64,000 nt of DNA from JABDMH01 sp965223165 (GTDB lineage Bacteria; Bacteroidota; Bacteroidia; Chitinophagales; Saprospiraceae), in assembly GCA_965223165.1 (NCBI GenBank), contig CBDCVQ010000020.1:248001-312000 (forward strand). The letters are read 5' to 3'. The translations under genes and the position numbers were made by a program. Under the pieces are notes generated by a model. It saw only the letters and a list, made by a program, of their open reading frames with translations, was not told where the DNA came from and did not search any database. Shown piece after piece: positions 9,506-18,223 of this stretch; within the stretch, counting starts at the first letter, position 1, and each line of letters starts with the position of its first letter.

Positions 9506-10636
9506 ATGGCAAAAGCACTCCTGTTCTTACCGGATATCACCGGCTTCACCAAGTTTGTTAGTGAAACAGAGATCGAACATAGTCAGCATATCATCGCTGA
9601 GCTACTCGAGATATTGATCGACGCTAACCTTCTGGATCTTCAACTGGCAGAGATCGAAGGGGACGCGCTTTTCTTCTATCGCGAAGGTCCCCTGCCTACC
9701 CAGGAAGAAATCCAGCGGCAGGTGGAGCACATGTTTCTGGCCTTTCACAAGCATCTGCAGCTGTACGAGCACCAACGGATCTGTGACTGCGGAGCCTGCC
9801 ATGGCGCGGTCAATCTCAAACTGAAGTTTTTTGCGCACGCCGGCAACATCCAGTTTATCGAGCTGAAAGGCTTCAAGAAGCCGCACGGCAAGGAGGTTAT
9901 CGTAGCACATCGACTGATGAAGAACCAGGTGCCGCATCCGGAGTATCTGCTGCTATCTCAAAATCTGGCCGACGAATTCGCCGATTGGAATGCTCGCCGG
10001 GAGTTGTCATTCAAGCGACTGAGCGAAGAGTATGACGCAGGGCCGGTGACCTATGAATATGCGGATATCTCTGAGATCAAGACCAAGCTCACCGCTCCCG
10101 GCAAATACGGTGGAGAAATCCAGACCAACCATCCCATGATCGTCCGGGAGGAGGTCCAGGGAAAACCAGAGGACGTCTTTGAGTTCATTTCCAACTTCAA
10201 GTATCGGGCCTTGTGGAATCCCCAGCCGAAATTTATCTATAAGAAAGACCGAGTGAATCGCGTAGGTACAGACCACGTCTGCGTGATCAACAATCGCGAA
10301 ATCCATCTGGAGACCATTACCAAACCGGGAACGGGTGACAAACTTGTCTATGGTGAAAAAACCGCCGACGTCCCGTTGATGAAGGAGATGCAAAGTTATA
10401 TGATTGTCGAGCCGGCGGGAGAAGGTTCCATCGTGACTAGCGAGATTCACATGATACCAAAGAACGTCTTCGGAAGAATATTCAAACCGCTGCTGATGCG
10501 ACAGTTCAAAAAGAATATTGTGGAGTCATTAGGACATCTCAAGACCATCGTCGAATCCTCATCCTTGAAAGAAATTCAGGCTCGCGAAAAGGCTCAGTCG
10601 CACAGCGTCCTTGAGACGGCCGGGGCACCTAAATAG
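9506..10636 (+). CDS. DUF2652 / SRPBCC two-domain protein
   Basis: A 376-residue soluble protein. Residues 1 to about 190 begin MAKALLFLPDITGFTKFV and resemble DUF2652, a domain related to class III nucleotidyl cyclases; DITGFTKFV and EGDALFFY echo cyclase core strands. A cysteine pair, CDCGAC, is near residue 93. From about 205 to 340 the sequence (EEVQGKPEDVFEFISNFKYRALWNPQP) reads like an SRPBCC/START-like ligand-binding domain. Cyclase activity is not assured because the metal and base-selecting residues cannot be checked by eye. It stands alone, with convergent sulfatase genes downstream. Probably a cytoplasmic sensor or lipid-related protein; function unknown. Confidence 0.75.
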   Translation: MAKALLFLPDITGFTKFVSETEIEHSQHIIAELLEILIDANLLDLQLAEIEGDALFFYREGPLPTQEEIQRQVEHMFLAFHKHLQLYEHQRICDCGACHGAVNLKLKFFAHAGNIQFIELKGFKKPHGKEVIVAHRLMKNQVPHPEYLLLSQNLADEFADWNARRELSFKRLSEEYDAGPVTYEYADISEIKTKLTAPGKYGGEIQTNHPMIVREEVQGKPEDVFEFISNFKYRALWNPQPKFIYKKDRVNRVGTDHVCVINNREIHLETITKPGTGDKLVYGEKTADVPLMKEMQSYMIVEPAGEGSIVTSEIHMIPKNVFGRIFKPLLMRQFKKNIVESLGHLKTIVESSSLKEIQAREKAQSHSVLETAGAPK

Positions 10637-10703
10637 ACGGGCGCTTGCTGGGCGTACGGCCCAAAGTGCGCAGGGCGGATCAGCCCATTCTCCCTTTCAA
10701 TAT

Positions 10704-12269
10704 TTAGGATCTAACCGGATCCTGATATTTTTCCTGGAGTTTGGTCAATTCCCGCTTTAGGCTGTCGATCGTCGACTGGTACCCCTCCGACTCATAGAGA
10801 TTTTGCATCTCGGAGGGATCGTTGCGGAGATCATAAAATTCCCAGTCGTCAATATCATCGTAAAAATGGATAAGCTTATAGTCCCGGGTACGGATGCCGT
10901 AATGCTTCTTTACCATGTGTTCGTTGGGAAATTCGTAGTAATGGTAGTACAGCCCGGGCCGCTCCGGAAAGGCTCCCCCACCTCCGAGCAATGGGACCAG
11001 CGACACACCCTGCATTTCGGAAGGAATTGACACCCCGGCCAAGTCCAACATCGATGGGGCGTAATCAATGTTTTGCACGAGATCGTCGACGATCTTCGGG
11101 CCCTGCACCATCTTGGGGTATCGCACCAAGAGCGGCGTGCGCATGGATTCCTCATACATAAATCGCTTGTCAAACCACCCATGCTCACCCATATAAAAGC
11201 CCTGATCCGAGGTATAGATGACCACCGTATTTTCCGCCAGCCCCTCGGCATCCAGATAATCCAGCACGCGACCCACATTGTCGTCGACGGACATGACGCA
11301 GCGTACGTAGTCACGCATATATCTTTGATACTTCCAGCGGACCAGATCGTCCCCTTCCAGGTCAGCCGACTTGAAGTCTGCAATCAATGCGTCGTAGTGC
11401 TCATCCCAGATCTTGCGTTGTGCAGCGTCCAGGTTGCTGATGCGACCTCGCTCGTACATTTGGCGGTACTTTGTCTCCAGTTCACCCTCTTGATCCAGCA
11501 TCTTCAGATCATAGACCAGATCCAGATCCTGGTCAATGCTCATCTTTTGGGCTGCGGCGGCCTCGCGTCCCTGGTAATCATCAAAGAGCGAAGGCGGCTC
11601 CTCAAACTCGTGATCCTCCAGCGTATCCAGATACTTCAAGGGCGGCATCCAGACCCGGTGGGTCGCTTTGTGATGTAGGAGCAGGCAAAAGGGCCGGTCC
11701 GGTTGGCGTTTCTTGAGCCAGGTCAGTCCCTTGTCCGTGATCACATCAGTCACATAACCTTGCGACCGCACCGTGTCGTCCTTGGTGATGAAAGGTGTAT
11801 TGTAGTAGTCACCTTGTCCGCGCAGTACCTCGAAATGGTCAAAGCCGGTGGGTAGACTTCGCAGGTGCCATTTGCCAATGAGCGCTGTCTGGTAATCTGC
11901 CTGCTGCAGCAGCTTGGGAAAAGTCATTTGGGTGCCGTCAAATGTCCGGCCATTATCTATTTGCCCGTTGAGATGACTGTGCTTTCCTGTCAGCATCACG
12001 GCTCGACTCGGCGCACAGATGGAATTGGTCACAAAACTATTGGTAAACTTCACGCCCTCCATCGCCAGTCGGTCCAGGTGAGGAGTGCTTACATGCCGGT
12101 CATCATACGCACTCAAGGTCTGATAGGAGTGATCGTCCGTCATGATAAAAATGATGTTTGGACGAGCATCCTCCTCGGGTGGATTCACGCAAGAGAACGT
12201 GACCAGAAACATTGCCCAAACCAGTGGATGCAGACGCACAGCGCCCGGATAATTTCTCATTCGATTCAT
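10704..12269 (-). CDS. Sulfatase lipoprotein (formylglycine type, S1 family)
   Basis: The chosen start at 12269 gives 521 residues and places a lipoprotein signal (LVTFSC, Cys27) correctly; the frame stays open upstream but would overlap the preceding sulfatase gene. Asp45-Asp46 (IMTDDH) supply metal ligands and CAPSR (Cys85) is the C-x-P-x-R motif converted to formylglycine. GKHSHLNG follows. The C-terminus has YKLIHFY and DLRNDPSE, the usual S1 tail. It should hydrolyse sulfate esters on a polysaccharide or glycosaminoglycan at the cell surface or in the periplasm; the closest look is of N-sulfoglucosamine/heparan-type enzymes, but substrate is not certain. It lies 16 bp after a second sulfatase, so the two form an operon. 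No anaerobic sulfatase-maturating enzyme was seen in the window. Confidence 0.9.
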   Translation of the reverse strand: MNRMRNYPGAVRLHPLVWAMFLVTFSCVNPPEEDARPNIIFIMTDDHSYQTLSAYDDRHVSTPHLDRLAMEGVKFTNSFVTNSICAPSRAVMLTGKHSHLNGQIDNGRTFDGTQMTFPKLLQQADYQTALIGKWHLRSLPTGFDHFEVLRGQGDYYNTPFITKDDTVRSQGYVTDVITDKGLTWLKKRQPDRPFCLLLHHKATHRVWMPPLKYLDTLEDHEFEEPPSLFDDYQGREAAAAQKMSIDQDLDLVYDLKMLDQEGELETKYRQMYERGRISNLDAAQRKIWDEHYDALIADFKSADLEGDDLVRWKYQRYMRDYVRCVMSVDDNVGRVLDYLDAEGLAENTVVIYTSDQGFYMGEHGWFDKRFMYEESMRTPLLVRYPKMVQGPKIVDDLVQNIDYAPSMLDLAGVSIPSEMQGVSLVPLLGGGGAFPERPGLYYHYYEFPNEHMVKKHYGIRTRDYKLIHFYDDIDDWEFYDLRNDPSEMQNLYESEGYQSTIDSLKRELTKLQEKYQDPVRS

Positions 12270-12285
12270 GCTAAACACGACTTGA

Positions 12286-13839
12286 TTAGTCGCCCAATTC
12301 TTTGATTTTAAATCGCTCAATGGAGGCAGGTGTATGGGCCTCGGTCATGATGTCTGCTATCTGCCGCACAATATCCTGATGCTGATCGGCCACATTTTCC
12401 TGCTCTCGCTGATCTACCGCCAGATCGTAGAGTTCGATGTCCATATTCCCCTCAAAAATATTCTTCCGGATTCCTTTCCAATGGCCCATTCTCACCGCTT
12501 GCTGTCCCTTATAAGCCGGAAATTCCCAATACAAATAATCGTGCTTTGGCTGAGGCTCACCCAAAAGTGTTGGCAGGAAACTGATGCCGTCGATATCCGC
12601 TGGCGGATCGATCGAAGCCACATCACAAAGTGTGGGCAACAGATCATAAAAAATAGAAACGTGATCGGTGCTAGTGCCCGCTTGAATTTGACCCGGCCAG
12701 CTCGCGATCAATGGGACGCGGATGCCACCCTCGTGAGTAAAACCTTTTCCCCAGCCATATTCCGTCTTAAAGGGCTTGGCGCTGTCAAAGTAGGGTGTAT
12801 CTGCGCCTCCCGTGTAGGTGGGGCCATTATCACTGCTAAACATGACGATCGTATGGTCGTACAAGTCCAGATCTTTGAGCAATTGTACGATCTCGCCCAC
12901 TTGTTCATCCAAGTATGAGATCATGGCCGCATACGCAGCACGGGGATATTGATTGGGAAAATAGCCCTTGTCCCCTAGGTAGGGTGCTTCGGGACCAAAT
13001 TTCTCCCGGTAGTACTGCAACCAGTGTGCTGGAGCCTGCAGAGGCAGGTGGGGAATAATATTCGGATAGTACACAAAGAACGGACGATCACTTTGGGTCT
13101 TGATAAAAGACAAGACTTCTTGGTGGATCAGTGTTGGCGCATAATCCTTGAGCCGAAACTTGGCGTAACTACTTGGGTCCGTTGGATCTGCACCCTCCTC
13201 CAGCCCCGCGTGAGGGGGGACCAATGCATTGTCGAGCAGGTCGCGTTCTTCATTGCGCCAGAGATGGAGTGGATAGAAGGTATGTGCCTGTCGCTGACAA
13301 TTGTAACCGTAGAAGACGTCAAACCCCTGCTTGTTGGGGATGCCTTCTGTGTTGGGAGCGCCCAGTCCCCATTTGCCGAAGCAGCCGGTCGCATACCCCC
13401 CCTGCTTGAGTAGCTCCGCTACCGTAACTTCCTCATCAGGAATCGGTCGCTGACCTTCCAGATTAGGATCGTCAAACATGGCCTGGAAGTCCCAGACCTC
13501 TCCCCGGTCCCGCCACTCGTCGTTGCCCCGGATGTGGGCATGGCCGGCATGCTTTCCCGTCATCAACACACAACGTGCAGGTGCACACACCGGTGCTCCG
13601 GAATAGTGGTTGGTAAATCGCATACCGGTACGAGCAAGGGCATCAATGTGGGGCGTTTCGATCCGTTCCTGCCCGTAGCAGCCGAGCTCACCATAGCCCA
13701 GATCATCTGCCAGGATATAAATAATGTTGGGCGGACGATCAGCCGACCCATCGCCAGGGGAGGATGAACAAGCGACGACTAGCACCAGGCCCAGAAGCAC
13801 GGCGATTGACCGCGCATGATTGGTACGATCACTAAGCAT
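12286..13839 (-). CDS. Sulfatase lipoprotein (arylsulfatase A-like, S1 family)
   Basis: Starting at the Met at 13839 gives 517 residues with a clean lipoprotein signal (LVLVVACSSS, Cys24); upstream in-frame codons lack that feature. Motifs in order: ILADDLGYGELGCYG (Asp45, Asp46), CAPAR (Cys85, formylglycine site), GKHAGH, FSSDNGP, and a C-terminal LYDLAVDQREQEN. This is the classic arylsulfatase A-like layout. It is first in a two-sulfatase operon and divergent from the Stealth-like gene over a 73-bp gap. Two sulfatases of different subfamilies suggest stepwise desulfation of one sulfated glycan, which is inference. Confidence 0.9.
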   Translation of the reverse strand: MLSDRTNHARSIAVLLGLVLVVACSSSPGDGSADRPPNIIYILADDLGYGELGCYGQERIETPHIDALARTGMRFTNHYSGAPVCAPARCVLMTGKHAGHAHIRGNDEWRDRGEVWDFQAMFDDPNLEGQRPIPDEEVTVAELLKQGGYATGCFGKWGLGAPNTEGIPNKQGFDVFYGYNCQRQAHTFYPLHLWRNEERDLLDNALVPPHAGLEEGADPTDPSSYAKFRLKDYAPTLIHQEVLSFIKTQSDRPFFVYYPNIIPHLPLQAPAHWLQYYREKFGPEAPYLGDKGYFPNQYPRAAYAAMISYLDEQVGEIVQLLKDLDLYDHTIVMFSSDNGPTYTGGADTPYFDSAKPFKTEYGWGKGFTHEGGIRVPLIASWPGQIQAGTSTDHVSIFYDLLPTLCDVASIDPPADIDGISFLPTLLGEPQPKHDYLYWEFPAYKGQQAVRMGHWKGIRKNIFEGNMDIELYDLAVDQREQENVADQHQDIVRQIADIMTEAHTPASIERFKIKELGD

Positions 13840-13912
13840 ATGATTAAGGTAATGAATTATCAAGCCCTCGGACCAAAAGCGTACATTGTTAATAAACAGT
13901 GGAGCGTACCCG

Positions 13913-14671
13913 ATGACTTTCAACTTGGTATACTTTGTCGTGACCTCCAAATGGAATCAGGAATTAAGGTACTCCATACGATCGTTTGAGAAAAACTTCG
14001 CCGAGCTCGGCGATATTTGGATCATCGGAGATCTGCCCGACTATCTCGATCCTCGTCAGGTGCACCATATCCCCCAACAGCCCATGGTGCGGCCGGGCGT
14101 GTTCACGCAGTCCGGTGTGCGCCGACTGAGCATGCAGCAGTTTCCAGAGCTGGGAGAGCAATTTGTCATCGCGTCTGATGATCACTATCTCTTGCGGCCG
14201 GTTGCGTTTGAGGATTTTGGACCGTACATTCTGCAGGAGCTCAGCGAGGTGAAGGAGCGCGGCACCTCCCCCTGGCAGCTCAAACTCTGGCGCACCTATG
14301 ATCTCTTGGTACATATGGGATATCCCACTGCCAACTACGAATCCCACACGCCCATGCGGGTCGACCGTGAGAAATATCTGCGCATGGCAGCGCTATTTAT
14401 CAATGTGGAAGCGGCCGCTCAACACGACAACCAGAGTTATTGTCCGGCCACCGCCTACTGGAATGTCATCGGCGACCAAGGCCGTGCTCCGCGACAGGCA
14501 TTGCCCTATCGCATCGGGTTTACCCGTTACCATCGATATCGCCGAAAGAGCAAAATAATCTCGCAGCTGCGGGACAAGACCTTCTTATTTCACAACGATT
14601 CCGGCCTCACCTCTGCCCTAAAGTCTGTGATTGGAGATTTGTATCCCGATAAGTCCCGATTCGAAAGGTGA
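13913..14671 (+). CDS. Stealth-like sugar-phosphate transferase / glycosyltransferase
   Basis: The Met at 13913 gives 252 residues starting MTFNLVYFVVTSKWNQELRYSI (first 20 shown in part); an upstream TTG is open but would intrude into the divergent sulfatase promoter. The pattern of an early hydrophobic strand, IRSFEKNF, an IIGD strand and ASDDHYLL (Asp89-Asp90) resembles Stealth-family capsular polysaccharide phosphotransferases and GT-A-like enzymes, where the DD pair binds metal and donor. It is shorter than full Stealth proteins and the other conserved regions are not obvious. No other capsule gene is adjacent. Fold assignment is moderate; exact reaction unknown. Confidence 0.55.
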   Translation: MTFNLVYFVVTSKWNQELRYSIRSFEKNFAELGDIWIIGDLPDYLDPRQVHHIPQQPMVRPGVFTQSGVRRLSMQQFPELGEQFVIASDDHYLLRPVAFEDFGPYILQELSEVKERGTSPWQLKLWRTYDLLVHMGYPTANYESHTPMRVDREKYLRMAALFINVEAAAQHDNQSYCPATAYWNVIGDQGRAPRQALPYRIGFTRYHRYRRKSKIISQLRDKTFLFHNDSGLTSALKSVIGDLYPDKSRFER

Positions 14672-15026
14672 TGGTCCGCACACGGCCGGGTTATCTTGTT
14701 GAGCTATTTGTTCTGACGGCAGTAGCCTTAAAGGGCCAGGCAGCCGCCCCGAAGCCTGTGCATAATGCGATTGTTGGATCAAACTGTGTATGACAACTTG
14801 CATCCTATCAAGGACTATGAGCAGCCGAGGTTTGATTAAGTGCAAAGGGAGTCGACCGTCGCTGCCAATGCTAAGATGCCCGGAAGGATGGCTGTGTCCA
14901 GAGATCGATTTAATGGGATGAGATCGGCCGTTAAGAAACGGGCAAGGGGTGAGCTCAGGAGAGACCGACGAGCAAACGCACCATCTTTACCTCATTTACA
15001 AGTGGGGACTTCTTGCCAGAATGTAC
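14672..15026. other. 355-bp intergenic stretch without a supported gene
   Basis: It lies between the convergent Stealth-like and permease genes. A short plus-strand frame (14840-15064) runs into the permease gene and is Arg-rich with no motif, so it is not called. No strong hairpin with a T-tract was found. Confidence 0.6.
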
Positions 15027-17708
15027 TTAATCCCCACGGACCCGAAGCACCTCCGCCGGATTAGCGGTAGCGGCCCGATACGTCTGCAAGCCCAAAGAGA
15101 CCATGGCCACCAGTAGAATGACTCCCAACACGAGGGCAAAGACGAGCGGATTTAGCGAAATACGATAGCTAAATGACTCGAGCCACCGCGAAAGCAATAT
15201 CCAGATGATGGGACAAGCCACGAGGCCTCCGAGCAAGACTAGCCCGACGAATCGCTTTGACAACCAGCTCATCAGTCCTGCGGTGGAAGAACCCAGCACC
15301 TTTCGAATACCAATCTCTCGCATCTTGCGGACCACCGACAACCGCATGAGGCCGACGAGCCCAAGCCAGGCGATGACCAAGGCAAAAAGCGAGGCCCAAT
15401 CCATCACTAGGCCCCACCGCCTTTCCTCTGCATATTTCTGATCAATCACTTCATCTACAAAGTGATAAGTGAAGGGACCATCCGGATGGACGGCGTTCCA
15501 GACCGACTCCAAGTGAGCCAAGGTCCCATCCACGTCTCCCGGGCCGACCCGCACGATCATCTGGTACAGATTAGCCGGCCAGACGTAGGTGGACAATCCG
15601 GTAATGCCGGATTCCAGGGGAGCTACATCGAGCGCCAGCACCAGTGGCTCGATACGCTGATGGAGAGAAGAAAAATGGAAGTCGCGAAATACACCCAAGA
15701 CCTGATGACTGCTACTAAAGTTTTTGCCAGGAATTTGGCCCTCCAGGGGCTCCGTCCAGTCCAGGTACTTCACCAGGGCTTGGTTGACCAAGATACCGGT
15801 GGAAGATCCGTTGTCCTGCTGAAAGAAATCCGTGCCCTGCAGGAGCTCGATGCCCATGGTCTCCAGGTATCGGCGATCCACCTGGTTGAAGTACACCGCC
15901 TTTTGGGATCCATCTTCTTGCTCAAAAATGAGCTGTGTCCATGGCTCCCGGCTGTTGTTCATCCCTGCGGACACCTCAACGATGCGGGCATCTTGGAGGG
16001 CAAGTTCTCTAAAGCGATGGAAGGCCTGTTGCGCACGCACCGGATCGGGAGAATTGCCCATGCCGATTTCAATCAATTGCTCCTGATCAAACCCCAAGTC
16101 CCGCTGTTGTACATATTTCATCTGGGCTCGGATGTGTACCGCACCGATCACCAGCATAATTGACAGGGCGAATTGCACCAGCACGAGTCCTTCGTTAAAG
16201 AGGCGGTTATTGCCTGGCGTCATTTTGCTTTCTTTCAAGGCTGCCACCGGCCGATTTTTCAGCAGAAACAGGGATTGCAGCCAACCATTGATCCAGGCGA
16301 TCGAAATCAACAGGAGAAAGACCAAGACGACCTCGTCCGGCCCCGGCGAGAAAGAGATCGTTGATCCAATCAAATCTTGAAAGAGAGGGAAGAAGAAATA
16401 CGATAAACCGACGGCCAACAGGGCTGCGGCAAAAGTGAGTATAAATGACTCCAAGATAAGCTGCCGACGCAACTGCCCATGAAGGGCGCCCATCGTCTTT
16501 CGGATCCCAACCTCAGGCAAACGATTTAGCGCATGACTCAGCGAGAGTGTGACAAAGTTGATCACGGCGATCACTAGTACCAGGAGAGCCAACGCCAGCA
16601 TGATATACATCTTCTTGGGGTCAGTGTATTGCGCATTGCCTACGATCGTATGAGCAAAATGCATCCGGCTCAGTACTTGCGTACCGAGCTTCGTACGGCG
16701 ATCCGCAGGGGGACTGAACTTCTGGACCGCCGTCGTCAATAGTTCGTTTAGCTCCGCTTGGGCAATTCGACCATCGGTCTGGATGTAATTTTCAACGGCC
16801 GAAAATCGGTAGGAGGTGAAGAATTCATCGCCCATCAAGATGCGATACTTGTCAAAGGGGATCAAGAAATCAAACGGAAGGCTCGATTGAGATTTGAGCG
16901 GGTCAATGATGCCTGAAATTCGAAAATCCACCAGGCTATCGTTAAAGTTGACCGTGATGACCTTTCCGAGCGGATCTACCGTGCCAAAATGTTTCTTTGC
17001 CTGTTCCGCAGCCAAGATGATGGCGTTGGGCTGATCAAGTGCCGAAGCCTGATCCCCGGCCAGCCAAGGAAAATCAAACATCCGGAGAAAACCGGGATCC
17101 ACGAAGTGCACGGATTCTTGAAAGGGTTCGTCATCCACCTGTATCGTCACCGTGCTGCTCCCCACCCGCGTGTAGTCAGTCACCGATGGCAATGCTTCAT
17201 GCATGTCTTTAGCCAAGGGTAAGGCCGTCACCGCACTTTCGCTCCTCATCTCTCCCGATTCGACCATCTTCACTCGGTGGTACACTCGATAGATCTGATC
17301 GGCATGCGTGTGAAACTGATCGTAGGATCGCTCGCTATCGATGAAAATATAGACCAAGAATATGAAGGCGATCGCAAAGGCCAAGCCGAGTATGTTGACC
17401 CCCGTATAAAACCGATTTCTGATCATCCCGCGGCTGGCGACCTTCAGGTGATTTCGAAGGAGCCCGGTCTGTAGGCCCCACAAGCGCTTATGCCGCAGCA
17501 GTAAACTGGGATGAAGTAGTCGTACGACGGACCAAGCAAACCGGCGTCGTGCCCGGCCACGGGTATATAGCCCCAGGTCGTCTTCAAATCTTTCCACCAG
17601 GTCACCCATAATACCTTCATGCAGGTGCCCCGGACAGAACCAAGACAAAAAGGAAACGGCCCAACGGGGAGGATCGTGCGGGCTAGAATGATCGTTTTTC
17701 ATGCCCAT
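15027..17708 (-). CDS. MacB/FtsX-type ABC transporter permease with N-terminal prefix domain
   Basis: An 893-residue membrane protein. Residues about 10-75 (RWAVSFLSWFCPGHLHEGIMGDL) match the 'permease prefix' segment of large Bacteroidota permeases. A first helix near 100-125 is followed by a MacB-like periplasmic core, then an FtsX three-helix block at about 375-480, a second helix near 525, a second periplasmic core, and a final FtsX block at about 765-885 with the VRKMREIGIRKVLG coupling stretch. It thus carries two FtsX units. No ATPase gene is adjacent. Its start overlaps the PadR gene by 10 bp, so the regulator and permease are co-transcribed. Substrate unknown; a role in lipoprotein, antimicrobial or stress export is possible. 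Confidence 0.88.
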   Translation of the reverse strand: MGMKNDHSSPHDPPRWAVSFLSWFCPGHLHEGIMGDLVERFEDDLGLYTRGRARRRFAWSVVRLLHPSLLLRHKRLWGLQTGLLRNHLKVASRGMIRNRFYTGVNILGLAFAIAFIFLVYIFIDSERSYDQFHTHADQIYRVYHRVKMVESGEMRSESAVTALPLAKDMHEALPSVTDYTRVGSSTVTIQVDDEPFQESVHFVDPGFLRMFDFPWLAGDQASALDQPNAIILAAEQAKKHFGTVDPLGKVITVNFNDSLVDFRISGIIDPLKSQSSLPFDFLIPFDKYRILMGDEFFTSYRFSAVENYIQTDGRIAQAELNELLTTAVQKFSPPADRRTKLGTQVLSRMHFAHTIVGNAQYTDPKKMYIMLALALLVLVIAVINFVTLSLSHALNRLPEVGIRKTMGALHGQLRRQLILESFILTFAAALLAVGLSYFFFPLFQDLIGSTISFSPGPDEVVLVFLLLISIAWINGWLQSLFLLKNRPVAALKESKMTPGNNRLFNEGLVLVQFALSIMLVIGAVHIRAQMKYVQQRDLGFDQEQLIEIGMGNSPDPVRAQQAFHRFRELALQDARIVEVSAGMNNSREPWTQLIFEQEDGSQKAVYFNQVDRRYLETMGIELLQGTDFFQQDNGSSTGILVNQALVKYLDWTEPLEGQIPGKNFSSSHQVLGVFRDFHFSSLHQRIEPLVLALDVAPLESGITGLSTYVWPANLYQMIVRVGPGDVDGTLAHLESVWNAVHPDGPFTYHFVDEVIDQKYAEERRWGLVMDWASLFALVIAWLGLVGLMRLSVVRKMREIGIRKVLGSSTAGLMSWLSKRFVGLVLLGGLVACPIIWILLSRWLESFSYRISLNPLVFALVLGVILLVAMVSLGLQTYRAATANPAEVLRVRGD

Positions 17709-18031
17709 CGAAATTCGAGCTTTGGCAATAGCTGCCAGAGTTTCTGCCTTTCCGATTGCAGATCTCTGAGTCTTGCCCTCCCGGCGTTGCTGATCTGAAA
17801 ATAGCGCTTGCGACGTCCCCCTCGCTTGGCGGTGGCTCCTTTGAGCTCGGAGTGCAGTAGGCCCTTGTCTTCCAGGCGGTACAGCGTGATGTGTACGGCA
17901 CTAAGGTTGACCTCCCGGTCCAGTTGCTCTTTGATGGTTTGGACAATGGCATTCCCATAGGCTTCATCTTCTAGAATACCCACCACCGTAAGGATCAACT
18001 CTTCAAACTCTCCCAGATACCGTTTACCCAT
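17699..18031 (-). CDS. PadR-family transcriptional regulator
   Basis: From the Met at 18031 the protein has 110 residues, beginning MGKRYLGEFEELILTVVGIL, the standard opening of PadR-like regulators paired with permeases. The winged helix carries AYGNAIVQTI and the wing SAVHITLYRLEDKGLL, then RGGRRKRYFQIS, typical of this group. An in-frame upstream extension would be translated from the palindromic region and is not adopted. It overlaps the permease gene by 10 bp. The palindromes directly over its start suggest autorepression, with the permease under the same control; the inducing signal is unknown. Confidence 0.92.
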   Translation of the reverse strand: MGKRYLGEFEELILTVVGILEDEAYGNAIVQTIKEQLDREVNLSAVHITLYRLEDKGLLHSELKGATAKRGGRRKRYFQISNAGRARLRDLQSERQKLWQLLPKLEFRWA

Positions 18032-18074
18032 TTGTATATACTTTGTATGACAAATGTATACATTTCTATACAAA
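18031..18074. promoter_or_regulatory. Nested palindromes, probable PadR operator
   Basis: Immediately upstream of the PadR start, TTTGTATA (18031-18038) pairs with TATACAAA (18067-18074). Inside are a second palindrome, TTTGTATGACAAA (18042-18054), and two shorter ones, GTATATAC (18034-18041) and TGTATACA (18055-18062). The ATAC/GTAT half-sites with AT-rich spacing resemble known PadR operators. Occupancy here would cover the start codon and the likely promoter, consistent with autorepression. Confidence 0.6.
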
Positions 18075-18223
18075 TTGTAAAAGTAATCACAAGGAGCCAG
18101 CCCGAGGGGTCCGGTTGCAATGACGAAGAGATACGTGCACGACTTGAAGCAACACGTTGATTACCGTCCTATTACGTCAACGATAGAACGATGGTAACCT
18201 TCAGAAAATCCGCTTAAACGGGT

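Noticed and set aside
11073..11678. 201-codon plus-strand frame over the sulfatase gene
   Set aside because: Antisense shadow of a conserved gene; no motif.
14840..15064. 74-codon plus-strand frame in the gap before the permease gene
   Set aside because: Arg-rich, overlaps the end of a convergent conserved gene, no recognisable feature.
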